A stretch of 25,767 nt of DNA from positions 1-25,767 of the IMG/VR virus record IMGVR_UViG_3300025806_000199. One strand, 5' to 3'. The DNA comes from a virus. Below, one piece after another: positions 16,083 through 23,482 of the stretch. The notes beneath the pieces were generated by a model. It ran no database searches and was not told the DNA's origin. It worked only from the letters and a program-made list of their open reading frames with translations. Position 1 is the stretch's first letter. Each line of letters begins with the position of its first letter. The translations under genes and the position numbers were made by a program.

Positions 16083-17729
16083 TTAAAACGGAACATCGTC
16101 TGGATCGAAGTCAGTAAAGCCTGACGGTTTAATAAGTGACTCACTAACAGGAAGTAACCGACCAGTTATCAGGTTGAACTCATTCAAATCTGCCTCACCT
16201 AGGTCACCAAATTCTCTGTTCTTCAGTAGTCGAATACGGGACTGATCAGGGTTATCGCCCTGCTGGTCACGCTCAACAGCGATGATGTTGTCTGACAGTT
16301 GTTCAAGTGAGGCTGAGCCACGCATATCTTGTAGCGTTACTCGACCACCCTCGTTGTATGACTTGCGTCCACCGTCTGGTCTCTTTAGATGGGTGATAGC
16401 GATAAGGCCCACACCTGTCTGCTCAACAAGACCACGCAGTGCAGTCATTAATAAGTCAATGTCCTTCCTCTCCCCTTCACCGCTAGACTTCTGACCCGAC
16501 ACCACGATTGAAATGTGATCCAGTATTAGGAAGTCACACTCCAAAGAGGTAGCCATGTATTTAAGTTTGCTGATTAGGTTTGCGGAATCTATTGATCCAA
16601 AGTGGTCATAGAAGTATTGGCTGGACACAACAGAATCCAATGACTTTTGATAAGCCGCTGGAGTAATGCAGTTTGGTTCCTCACGCAGCCGACCTAGTGG
16701 CACGTTATTGTCGATAGCTATGTAACCGTGAGCAGTCTTGGTGTAAGACTCTTCAAGGAACACGTTGCCAACTTTAAGGCCATGAGTTTTGACGAGGTGA
16801 TAGCCGATCTCTCTTGCCAAAGTAGACTTGCCGATGCCTGATCCAGCAGTCATGAGAGTTAACTCGCGTTTGCGAAGACCATGCAACTTTGCCTCTAACT
16901 TTGGGTACGGTATTGAAAATCCTGGAGCAACTACTGACAGCAAATCATCCATCGAAATATCAGCACCTGACAGGATACCGTCCGGTCTAAATGCCTTTGC
17001 CTCGTAGACAGCTTGCATCAACTCTTTGCCACGGTGAGCCACTAGCATTTCGCCAGCATCCTTTAACGGCAATGAGGCTATGAAGGCTTTGCCCGGACTG
17101 AGTAACGCAGCACATTCATGAGCCGCTTCAATACCCGCAGAATCTTGATCCATCAGGAACACTACATTTTGGAACGACTCAATGAATTCAAGCGCGGATT
17201 TGATATCACCCTTACTTGACTGTGCGCCTGACTTTACTGACACCACAGGCCACGATGAATTAGTCACGGTTGCATAAGCGAGGCAGTCAATCTCTCCTTC
17301 GGTAATGACGAGGCGTTTGCCACCCATCTTCCAAAGGTGCTGCCCAAACATCTGGGCTTTCTTCATGTCACCTGTACTGCGAAAGTCTTTACCAGCGTAG
17401 CGTAATTTCTGTGCGACTGTGTGTCCCATAGCATCACGATAGGCTGCTATCTGTACTGTGTTTCCCTTGGCATCTTCGCCTACGGAATATCCGAATTTCT
17501 TACAGACCATGTCATCAAGGTTTCGCTTGGCTAATGATTTGTAAACACCCGTAGGTAGTAAGTCTAATTTCTTTGTGGTCATGCTAATCGCCTTCGGTTT
17601 ATCATTCGGGGGTGTCTTACCACCGCAACTGAAACAGGTTCCCCACCCCTCAGAGTTGACTGAGTAACCATCGGTGCTGGAGCATCCGCTTATAGGGCAG
17701 GGCTTGTGGGTTTCTATCCATTCGGACAT
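16083..17729 (-). CDS. DNA primase-helicase (T7 gp4-like)
   Basis: Bifunctional protein of 548 residues. An N-terminal zinc ribbon has C11, C16, C32 and C35 (CPISGC...CFSC). The TOPRIM primase core shows ITEGEIDCLA with E144-145 and MDQDSAG with D194/D196. The DnaB/Twinkle-type helicase domain has Walker A GSGIGKST (about 297-303) and Walker B FLILDHIS (about 400-407), then ITHLKRPDG and QDMRGSASLEQLSDNII, the H3/H4 motifs of T7-like helicases. It unwinds DNA at the fork and makes primers for the polymerase. An acidic C-terminus (FTDFDPDDVPF, ending in Phe) resembles the T7 gp4 tail that contacts the polymerase. It starts 8 bases after the RusA-like stop. Confidence 0.96.
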   Translation of the reverse strand: MSEWIETHKPCPISGCSSTDGYSVNSEGWGTCFSCGGKTPPNDKPKAISMTTKKLDLLPTGVYKSLAKRNLDDMVCKKFGYSVGEDAKGNTVQIAAYRDAMGHTVAQKLRYAGKDFRSTGDMKKAQMFGQHLWKMGGKRLVITEGEIDCLAYATVTNSSWPVVSVKSGAQSSKGDIKSALEFIESFQNVVFLMDQDSAGIEAAHECAALLSPGKAFIASLPLKDAGEMLVAHRGKELMQAVYEAKAFRPDGILSGADISMDDLLSVVAPGFSIPYPKLEAKLHGLRKRELTLMTAGSGIGKSTLAREIGYHLVKTHGLKVGNVFLEESYTKTAHGYIAIDNNVPLGRLREEPNCITPAAYQKSLDSVVSSQYFYDHFGSIDSANLISKLKYMATSLECDFLILDHISIVVSGQKSSGEGERKDIDLLMTALRGLVEQTGVGLIAITHLKRPDGGRKSYNEGGRVTLQDMRGSASLEQLSDNIIAVERDQQGDNPDQSRIRLLKNREFGDLGEADLNEFNLITGRLLPVSESLIKPSGFTDFDPDDVPF

Positions 17730-17737
17730 AGGTCTTC

Positions 17738-18169
17738 CTACTTGTAAGGTTTGTCTTCGATAGGTTCAAACCAGATGTGAATACCGCAGGGTTCATCACC
17801 AACGCAATAGCGTTTGCTTGCCAGCAGTTCAACGATCTGATCATCATCATTCCAAAACCTTTCGGCCTTGGTCATTACATCAAGTGGGCCTTTGATGTAG
17901 TTGTCTATGTCTCCACGCGGGAATCTCAGCTTGCCTTGCTTGGGCTTAGTTACTACACACTCCATCCACAGTCGTAGTGGTCTGTCAGTGATAGTGAACT
18001 TGGCTTGATTGCAGATAGGCTGAGCGTCTGTGCGAAACGCTTCGTAGTTCTTGCCATAATATGCACCGAACCTCCCTATCCGAGGACGGGAGGCTGGCAC
18101 TGGCTGAACGGGTAAGAGGAAGTAGGAGGCATTGACGGGTATATTAAAAGTCGTCTGGCTCTGCTTCAT
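17738..18169 (-). CDS. RusA-like Holliday junction resolvase
   Basis: Protein of 143 residues starting MKQSQTTFNI. ATG 18169 is chosen for AGGA 9 bases upstream; an open frame further upstream lies inside the SSB gene and is not credible. RusA family features are visible: PVPASRPRIGRFGAYYGKNY near residues 24-42, the acidic site RGDIDNYIKGPLDVM (D87, D89, D97 with K93) and WNDDDQIVEL (D108-D110) followed by K119. RusA enzymes are dimeric, Mg-dependent resolvases that cut branched DNA. It stands where T7 encodes its unrelated endonuclease I (gp3), between SSB and primase-helicase, so it probably fulfils the same task of debranching replicating DNA before packaging. Confidence 0.88.
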   Translation of the reverse strand: MKQSQTTFNIPVNASYFLLPVQPVPASRPRIGRFGAYYGKNYEAFRTDAQPICNQAKFTITDRPLRLWMECVVTKPKQGKLRFPRGDIDNYIKGPLDVMTKAERFWNDDDQIVELLASKRYCVGDEPCGIHIWFEPIEDKPYK

Positions 18170-18767
18170 TTGATGATCCTGATTGGGGTTCTTCTTGAGA
18201 AGTTGCAGGAATGCTTGACGCGCTAAACTCAGTCGAGTATCCCGACACATCATCGAACTCGTCACCACCGCCACTGTCGTTACCGCTGCGTTGTGCAAGC
18301 AACTGGACGTTGCGTAACTGCATGGCAATACCTTTCATGCCGCCAGCGGTGTATGGGATTAGCACGGCAGACACACGAATGGTGTCACCACTACTTACGA
18401 AAACATCTTCGGGTAGTTCTTTGCGTTCTGCATCGACCATACCGGGCTGGAACTTTGATTTGGTAGTTAGCATAAACATGCCACGCAAATCTTCTTTGCC
18501 TTCCTTTTCGTCTGCGATGTCATCACCTGACTTGATCGGAGAGCGATATGTTTTAGGTAGCTTGCCCCACTCAGCAATAGCTGCGTCTTCAACAGCCGTG
18601 TTGATACGAGCGATAGCTTCTGACACACCCTCTTCATCAGGGTTCATCATTAGGGTTACTTTGTACTTGCCATCTGAGAACTCATGCCCTTGGTCTGGGC
18701 GAGCGATCCATGCGTACTGTGCAGTGCCTACTGGAGATAATACTTTGATGAAATTTTTCTTAGCCAT
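18144..18767 (-). CDS. Single-stranded DNA-binding protein (T7 gp2.5-like)
   Basis: Protein of 207 residues. The N-terminal OB-fold region has SPVGTAQYAWIARPDQG and KYKVTLMMNPDEEG (about residues 10-50), then DRLRG-like EDLRGMFMLTTKSKFQPGMVDA and GDTIRVSAVLIPYTAGGMKGIAMQLRNVQLL (split here as family-typical blocks), as in gp2.5-type SSBs of marine podoviruses. The C-terminus is an acidic, flexible tail ending in Asp-Asp-Phe, the form needed in T7 gp2.5 for contact with polymerase and helicase. It starts 12 bases after the small upstream gene with AAGGA before the ATG, and its end overlaps the RusA-like gene by 26 bases. Confidence 0.92.
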   Translation of the reverse strand: MAKKNFIKVLSPVGTAQYAWIARPDQGHEFSDGKYKVTLMMNPDEEGVSEAIARINTAVEDAAIAEWGKLPKTYRSPIKSGDDIADEKEGKEDLRGMFMLTTKSKFQPGMVDAERKELPEDVFVSSGDTIRVSAVLIPYTAGGMKGIAMQLRNVQLLAQRSGNDSGGGDEFDDVSGYSTEFSASSIPATSQEEPQSGSSNEAEPDDF

Positions 18768-18779
18768 TCTTGAGATCCT

Positions 18780-18932
18780 TTAGATATCGTATTGATTTTG
18801 TAATTTGTCTGGGTCAATACCCAAACTTTTAAGTTTTATACAAAGGTCAACCGGGAGTGGGTGACCGTTCATGAGGTGAGTCATAACTTTAGAAGCGAGT
18901 TGTGAATCACCGAGCCTGAGTAGTTCAAGCAT
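18780..18932 (-). CDS. Hypothetical protein of 50 residues, first gene of the replication operon
   Basis: MLELLRLGDSQLASKVMTHL then a NGHPLPVDLCIKLKSLGIDP segment. ATG 18932 has GAGG 9 bases upstream; an alternative TTG start at 18962 would overlap the predicted promoter and is not favoured. The protein looks helical and ends 12 bases before the SSB start. It is the first gene behind the promoter copy at 18959-18980. Small genes at this position (between RNA polymerase and SSB) are common in T7-like phages, T7 gp2 (host RNA polymerase inhibitor) being one, but no sequence similarity is claimed. Confidence 0.65.
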   Translation of the reverse strand: MLELLRLGDSQLASKVMTHLMNGHPLPVDLCIKLKSLGIDPDKLQNQYDI

Positions 18933-18958
18933 TGCTGTTACCTCGACATATGGTTGTA

Positions 18959-18980
18959 GCAAGAGGCACGTCTATTGACC
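18959..18980 (-). promoter_or_regulatory. Predicted phage RNA polymerase promoter of the replication operon
   Basis: The 22-base sequence, reading GGTCAATAGACGTGCCTC then TTGC on the minus strand, is identical to 24203-24224 and 17/23 similar to 8061-8084. A perfect 22-base repeat is not expected by chance in 26 kb. It lies 32 bases past the RNA polymerase stop and 27 bases before the first replication-operon gene. It does not resemble the T7 promoter core CACTATA, so recognition by this phage's diverged polymerase is inferred from position alone. Confidence 0.65.
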
Positions 18981-19012
18981 AGTACTCTAAGGTTATGAGT
19001 TTACTGTACTTT

Positions 19013-20329
19013 TTAGCTGAAGAAATAAGGTGAGTTTAGGAGTTCATCAATATTAAAATCACCCTGTGCTGGTGGCATCGGTAACTCGACATGGGGAGCA
19101 TAGCTGTGAATGTGGTCACGGAAATCCACTAGGCAATTACCCTTGAATATTCTGTGTGCTTCCTCACGAATTACTTTATGCAGTACATCCACGGCATTTT
19201 CACCGCAGTCTAGCTGACCGTGATGGACGCCATACGAGTCATGGATAAACGCAGTCGAACTAACCCCGTAATCATGCTTCAACCTGAGTGCTACGCACTG
19301 CAACAGTCCAGCATCAAAACTGTGAATGACATTGGGTGAGGCAGCTAGGTGGTTCTTACGCTCGTCAAGCCCCAGCGTGGCATCTTCATCCCACAAGCTA
19401 AACTCACCCATTAGCGTCATGACTCTCGTCTTAGACAGCTTATGATAAGCCTGTGTGCATTCCACACCTGTTGGTGTAATCCATTTCAATGGGATTTCTT
19501 GTGCTGCTAAAGCTTTGGCACAATCTTGGAAGTATTCCATAATCGTTGACGCGGCTTTGACGCTTGTCTTCAAGGACTCAACTATCAGATCCCGCATGTA
19601 TGCGGCATTGATCCCCTTGCGACCAGTGAGATCTTCACAGAATCCATCCTTGACTAGCTGGGTTGCTATCCCTCTAGGGGTAACTCCATAGGGCGTTGTC
19701 ATAACTGCCCTCTTAACCGTTTTTCTTGTGATCTTTCCCATCCACGCTAGAGCCTCCTGTCGGCCCAGTAGAGCGTGTTCATTATTCAGCTTGATCACGG
19801 CCTCCATGACTTCTGAATACAGGTCATACCGCTTCTGTAGGCTGCTACAGTTCGTCTTGATTGCTCCGTCTTTGTCTTTGCCCAATAGACTTAGCAACTG
19901 CATACCATTGGTCACTCCATCCATCGCGCACACCGTCCGACTCAGGAAATGTTGTGGGTTATCTAGCTGTGTAGCAAGAGCATACTCACGGGCAACCGCC
20001 AAGAAAACATATGGTTCATCGATGGAAGGATCTGCCCACAATCGTTCACCGTCCAGAGGGTTTAACCCGGAGTCTACGATCAGGTCATGATTAGCATCTA
20101 CCCAATCTATACGCTCAGCCCACGTTGATTTGTCCTGCCCTGCTGTGTTGGCTAGACTGATCTTCAACCAGTAAAGACCTCGATCTCCTAATGGTTTTGC
20201 ATGGTGGAATTGTAGTAGCCCCTTGCAGATCTGGTCACCTTGTGGATTTAGATCTTGGGCCATTGGGTATAGGCGGGTACGGAAATCAGCGAAGTGGGGG
20301 TATGTGTGTCGTGAACTAATTCTTTTCAT
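19013..20329 (-). CDS. T7-like RNA polymerase, C-terminal catalytic part (split gene)
   Basis: Frame of 438 codons containing all catalytic elements of single-subunit RNA polymerase. Motif A is PHFADFRTRLYP with D15 (T7 D537), followed by LNPQGDQICKGLL. Motif B is RKTVKRAVMTTPYG with R202, K206 and Y214 (T7 R627, K631, Y639). Motif C is FIHDSYGVHHG with D364 (T7 D812). The C-terminus ...SPYFFS matches the aromatic foot of T7 (FAFA). The first ten residues (MKRISSRHTY) are not T7-like except HTY, which repeats the end of the upstream frame. The ATG is 12 bases after that frame's stop, with only a weak AGAG ribosome-binding site, and lies in a different frame (+2). It may be made by reinitiation, or joined to the N-terminal part by ribosome bypassing. 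Confidence 0.93.
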   Translation of the reverse strand: MKRISSRHTYPHFADFRTRLYPMAQDLNPQGDQICKGLLQFHHAKPLGDRGLYWLKISLANTAGQDKSTWAERIDWVDANHDLIVDSGLNPLDGERLWADPSIDEPYVFLAVAREYALATQLDNPQHFLSRTVCAMDGVTNGMQLLSLLGKDKDGAIKTNCSSLQKRYDLYSEVMEAVIKLNNEHALLGRQEALAWMGKITRKTVKRAVMTTPYGVTPRGIATQLVKDGFCEDLTGRKGINAAYMRDLIVESLKTSVKAASTIMEYFQDCAKALAAQEIPLKWITPTGVECTQAYHKLSKTRVMTLMGEFSLWDEDATLGLDERKNHLAASPNVIHSFDAGLLQCVALRLKHDYGVSSTAFIHDSYGVHHGQLDCGENAVDVLHKVIREEAHRIFKGNCLVDFRDHIHSYAPHVELPMPPAQGDFNIDELLNSPYFFS

Positions 20330-20352
20330 TTTTTAAGTCTCTAGTAAGTGTG
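20300..20352 (-). repeat. 35-base insert flanked by 9-base imperfect direct repeats, splitting the RNA polymerase gene
   Basis: On the minus strand CACACTTAC (20352-20344) is followed at once by the TAG stop, then 35 bases (20343-20309) including the ATG of the second frame, then CACACATAC (20308-20300). The two repeats match 8 of 9 and both code His-Thr-Tyr. The repeat offset is 44 bases, which is not a multiple of three. Deleting 44 bases gives the continuous reading ARSLRGEHTYPHFADFRTRL, which lines up with T7 around D537 with only a two-residue length difference. Confidence 0.8.
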
Positions 20353-21612
20353 TTCGCCACGAAGGCTTCGGGCCATGTCCAGCTTTCGGATCAGGCTTTC
20401 TCTTTTTGATTGCATCTTTGCATTATCTTCATGGATTACACTGATCTTCAGCTTCCATTCACCACGCTCGACTTGATCCATTAACTGCCATTGTTCATCT
20501 GACAGCTTTTCTGGTGGTTGGATATCCTCAATTGATGGCATCCCGCCAAGGTCACCACCGTCTGCTCTTACCTCAAGAATAATGTCTAAGATAAAATCGT
20601 TGACTTGCCACTCTGTTGATTGAACTGTATTGATAGCATCTAGGAACTGGTCACTTAATGCATCTGGATGTGCAGCGGTGTGCTTATACATACCTGACCG
20701 CATGATCTTATGTTGGATAATTTCATAGCCCCCGGTAAAGCCTGTCAGCCTTCCCTCGTCATTGTAAGAATGCTCCCAAGGATTGGGCTGCATCCTCATG
20801 GGAACCATGTAAGGACGGTTTACTTCTAGCTGAGCATTGATGTCGGTAATGGCAGCTTGGGCAGCTTCACTAAGGAAGATCCTTCGCTCGGTCTTGCCCG
20901 ACTTATAGATCATCCGATCTTCAAACCAACCGCCTCCATTGCGAACCATCAGATCTAAAAGTTTCGCTCCGATATGCACTCGCGTATCGGTAGGCCAATC
21001 CTCATTTTCAATCTGATCCATTTTGGATTTCCACCGCGCCCAAGTTCTGCGGTTGATTGTTCCACCAACCTCTTTGATCAGCCATGCAGCAAAATCTACA
21101 CCTCCATCTTCAGCCGATAGGATCTTACTTTTCTTCTTCCACTTATTGAATTCGATCTGTTCTTTCACGGCTTGGCCTATGCGTAGGTTTAGTCCTGTTG
21201 CCGCACGACCTTGATAGCTTTGACCGCTGGCTTTCTCCGTCAGGATAGTTCTTGCGGTCACCAGTGCAATCTCTTCTGCACTTAGCCAACCGATCAGCCA
21301 CCACCATTCTTTGTGCTTTCCCTTACGACCAGATGCTATCTCCTGCTTGGCTTCTTCGATAGCCGATTGGAAGTGTGGGACAGCATGTATCATCATTTCT
21401 TTGAGAATGATTTGACCGGGCGGGACATCACCTAACTCGCTTGATTCATGTTTAACAGTACCATCGCGTGAGTACTTTACTGTATTAAATGCTGCGCGAT
21501 ACCGATCCTTTCCACGGTCAATGGCGGCAGCTTCCCAGTAAATTTCTCTCTCCTTCTCCGTTATCAACAGAGTTGAGGTTTGGTCACTAACTGTCTGTAT
21601 ACTGTCTGTCAT
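20341..21612 (-). CDS. T7-like RNA polymerase, N-terminal part (split gene)
   Basis: Frame of 423 codons with the N-terminal domain and the start of the thumb/palm of single-subunit RNA polymerase. Recognisable blocks are an ATGLNLRIGQAVKEQIEF region (near residue 140), a RPYMVPMRMQPNPW block with a following GGY (about 270-295, the conserved P.M..PP.W...GGY motif of the family) and a final helix RESLIRKLDMARSLRGEHTY that ends directly before the family's motif A. The frame stops at TAG after Y423. On its own it lacks every catalytic residue. Joined to the downstream frame it would give about 851 residues (T7: 883). The start codon lies in a repeat-rich region next to the predicted attP. AGGG lies about 11 bases upstream. 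Confidence 0.92.
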   Translation of the reverse strand: MTDSIQTVSDQTSTLLITEKEREIYWEAAAIDRGKDRYRAAFNTVKYSRDGTVKHESSELGDVPPGQIILKEMMIHAVPHFQSAIEEAKQEIASGRKGKHKEWWWLIGWLSAEEIALVTARTILTEKASGQSYQGRAATGLNLRIGQAVKEQIEFNKWKKKSKILSAEDGGVDFAAWLIKEVGGTINRRTWARWKSKMDQIENEDWPTDTRVHIGAKLLDLMVRNGGGWFEDRMIYKSGKTERRIFLSEAAQAAITDINAQLEVNRPYMVPMRMQPNPWEHSYNDEGRLTGFTGGYEIIQHKIMRSGMYKHTAAHPDALSDQFLDAINTVQSTEWQVNDFILDIILEVRADGGDLGGMPSIEDIQPPEKLSDEQWQLMDQVERGEWKLKISVIHEDNAKMQSKRESLIRKLDMARSLRGEHTY

Positions 21613-21893
21613 GTGCTATATACCCTAAAATCGCCCTGACATGTACTAGTCATGGACTTATTGACAATGGTTTACTGTACAAAAAAAATACCCAATCAGG
21701 TAGGGCGTTTGGTTCAGTAAAACGGAAAAAACCACAGGACACTAGAGATACAGCGGGTTAGCGCAATGTATCCCCAATGCCTGTGGATGACTTAGTGTAT
21801 AAAAATATATTCTTTATATTTCAATACGTTATGGGTTAATAAACGAATACTGTCTGTATTCTGTCTGTGTAGTAAACTATATACTGTCTGTCA
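21591..21893. other. Predicted phage attachment site (attP) region with paired arm-type repeats
   Basis: The region between integrase and RNA polymerase has five CTGTCTGT octamers (plus strand). Two pairs have an identical 11-base period: 21591-21609 (CTGTCTGTATACTGTCTGT) and 21850-21868 (same but for one base). A single copy lies at 21884-21891; the 14-mer TATACTGTCTGTCA occurs at 21598 and 21880. Halfway between, at 21732-21786, lies a nested dyad: CCACAGG...GATAC...GTATC...CCTGTGG. Direct repeats one helical turn apart on both sides of a dyad core beside a tyrosine integrase are how arm-type and core-type sites are arranged in attP. No tRNA end is recognised in the core, so the host target is unknown. 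The first pair overlaps RNA polymerase codons 2-8. Confidence 0.55.
21726..21786 (-). terminator. Possible terminator of the integrase message (large hairpin plus T6)
   Basis: On the minus strand CCACAGG (21786-21780) pairs with CCTGTGG (21738-21732) and is followed by six T. The loop is 41 bases and contains an inner GATAC/GTATC stem. The large loop makes it weaker than the other terminators of the window. The same dyad is the candidate attP core, so the structure may belong to either function. Confidence 0.35.
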
Positions 21894-21903
21894 AATCAAT
21901 GAC

Positions 21904-23145
21904 TTACAGCCGATTACCCTCGTAAGCATCAACCAGACTCTGGTCTAGGGTGCTAGGTAATTCTCCTGCTATGCCGTTACGCATCTTCGTACCTTTGGCA
22001 ATGGCGTCCTTCGGGCGCATATGAATATATTTCATACTCATCTCTTCATTGGCATGGCCTAGCAAATGCATCAACTCTGAGGGAACGATACCCTGCTCGG
22101 TCAATCTGGTGGCATAAGAGTCACGCAAACTGTGGACAGTGAACTTACCGTAACGCCTGACTAACTCAGGATCGTTAAGCCCGGCCTTGTCGATTCCATT
22201 TCGTAATGCACCAAGGTAGCCTGTCTTAGGTTTCTCGGTATCGAAGGCATGGGGAAACACATACATGGAATCCCTGACATCTTTGTACTTGTAGCGAGAT
22301 TGGATAACCTCACGAAGACGATCCGTCATTTGTAGCATGTCATAGCGTTTGGTTTTATTACGCCAGATTTTAAGCCCGACCCAGTTAACCGTGTCAACTT
22401 CGTCCCAGCGAATAGAACGACCCTCTGCTGATCGAACACCTGTGTCCAGATAGACGATTAACAGTTGGAATGTATCGACCGCCCAAAGACGTTGGCGTCT
22501 TGGTGCTTTGTCCCATGTACAATTGTTCAAGTACGTTTTGGTCATGGGGTTAAGCGTATCGATAAGCCTCTGTTCTTCCTCTTGGCTGGCTGCTCGGAAT
22601 TTCTGGGTGACTTTTAACTTGAGGTCTTCAAAGTCTAAATCATGATTTATCTTGATAGCCCATTTTTTCCTACACGCTTTTTGGATCGTAGCAAGATAGT
22701 CCAGATCTTTATTGATCGTGGCGTTGGCATAACCTTCCAACTTACGGTTGGTCATGATCAAATCTAAATCCCGGTTGGTCATGCTAGACCACTTGCGTTT
22801 AGGATCTAAACTGTAAGGCATCACCTTGTTTGGCACACGATAAAGTTCATCTGCCGGGAACGTCCCAGTGAGTTTCTTTTGGAAGGCTCTGGCTTGGTTG
22901 CCACCTGTGTCCGACATCAAAGTTTGGCGGTCAACGTAACGCTGAACAACCTCACCAATAGTGGCCTCGTCTGTTAGCCCGGCAACTTTATGTGTTCGCT
23001 CTTTCGACAGCATAATCTCAGCGATCTTCATGGCCTCCCGTTTGTGGGGACAGCCTGTGGATTTTCTTTGCCCGTTAAGGCTAAAGTTCCAGTTCTGGCT
23101 AATTACCTTTCCGTCTTTATCCGTCCTGCGGAATAATGTAGTCAT
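21904..23145 (-). CDS. int: Tyrosine-family phage integrase
   Basis: Protein of 413 residues with the full catalytic set of tyrosine recombinases: R238 (DTGVRSAEGRSIRW), a beta-hairpin lysine K264 or K266, H338 and R341 (HSLRDSYATRL), H364 (LLGHANEEMS) and nucleophile Y373 (MKYIHM). The N-terminus, FRRTDKDGKVISQNWNFSLN, looks like a small beta-stranded arm-binding domain, and residues about 60-180 form the core-binding domain. It catalyses site-specific integration and excision of the phage genome and shows that the phage is, or descends from, a temperate one. The predicted attP lies directly downstream. AGGA lies 8 bases before the ATG. Position between the early genes and RNA polymerase is the usual one in integrase-bearing T7-like marine phages. 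Confidence 0.95.
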   Translation of the reverse strand: MTTLFRRTDKDGKVISQNWNFSLNGQRKSTGCPHKREAMKIAEIMLSKERTHKVAGLTDEATIGEVVQRYVDRQTLMSDTGGNQARAFQKKLTGTFPADELYRVPNKVMPYSLDPKRKWSSMTNRDLDLIMTNRKLEGYANATINKDLDYLATIQKACRKKWAIKINHDLDFEDLKLKVTQKFRAASQEEEQRLIDTLNPMTKTYLNNCTWDKAPRRQRLWAVDTFQLLIVYLDTGVRSAEGRSIRWDEVDTVNWVGLKIWRNKTKRYDMLQMTDRLREVIQSRYKYKDVRDSMYVFPHAFDTEKPKTGYLGALRNGIDKAGLNDPELVRRYGKFTVHSLRDSYATRLTEQGIVPSELMHLLGHANEEMSMKYIHMRPKDAIAKGTKMRNGIAGELPSTLDQSLVDAYEGNRL

Positions 23146-23169
23146 ATTTTAGTCCTATTTTTTATTAAC

Positions 23170-23183
23170 GGGTATTATTACCC
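23170..23183. promoter_or_regulatory. Palindrome upstream of the integrase gene, possible operator
   Basis: GGGTA-TTAT-TACCC lies 25-38 bases before the integrase ATG, in a short AT-rich gap. It could be an operator for the XRE-type protein encoded just upstream or a small RNA hairpin. No T tract follows, so it is not a terminator. Confidence 0.3.
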
Positions 23184-23215
23184 ATTGATAATTCTATAAC
23201 CCTTTTTACTAGTTC

Positions 23216-23479
23216 CTAGTTTACTGGATTATTACAATCACCTACTATCATCGAGTGGCAGATTTCCAGACTTGGGAAGGCTGCTTGCCATTCCCACTGG
23301 TTAAACAGCGTGACTGTCCCTTGCTCTTTACCCATAGACAGATGGGTGTCATTAGCTGACCACCAAATATCGCCCTCGTCAGTTAGACCAGTTTGTATCA
23401 CTACATTCTCGCCTTCTAACTTTGAGAAGATATCTTGTATTTTACTTTCCCATCCACAATCTGCTTTGCTTTCCGACAT
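23216..23479 (-). CDS. Hypothetical acidic protein (87 residues)
   Basis: Starts MSESKADCGWESKIQDIFSK. The rest alternates short strands and loops (VVIQTGLTDEGDIWWSANDT, TVTLFNQWEWQAAF). It is rich in tryptophan (five) and acidic. No family is recognised. It follows the XRE-type gene by 3 bases and precedes the integrase, so it may be part of a lysogeny-related unit, but nothing in the protein itself shows this. Confidence 0.65.
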   Translation of the reverse strand: MSESKADCGWESKIQDIFSKLEGENVVIQTGLTDEGDIWWSANDTHLSMGKEQGTVTLFNQWEWQAAFPSLEICHSMIVGDCNNPVN

Positions 23480-23482
23480 TCT

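Noticed and set aside
18211-18783. Plus-strand open frame of 190 codons
   Set aside because: It mirrors the SSB gene. The minus frame has clear family motifs and correct operon spacing, and the plus frame has no recognisable protein features.
20329-20341. Programmed -1 frameshift at the A6 run in the polymerase junction
   Set aside because: The run lies after the TAG stop of the first frame, and the second frame also has a TAA directly before its ATG, so simple slippage cannot join the two frames.
21645-21670. A GTCAATA sequence on the minus strand 45 bases before the RNA polymerase start, resembling the promoter motif
   Set aside because: Only the first seven bases agree well; the downstream half does not match. 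The similarity is within chance for an AT-rich gap.
18999-21680. An 11-base repeat GTTTACTGTAC at both sides of the RNA polymerase gene
   Set aside because: Dozens of 11-base repeats are expected by chance in a window of this size. The placement is curious, but no further similarity surrounds the two copies.
21732-21786. A tRNA gene or tRNA fragment in the predicted attP core (GGGTTAGCGCA resembles a D-loop)
   Set aside because: No acceptor stem, anticodon arm or T-loop consensus could be found on either strand.
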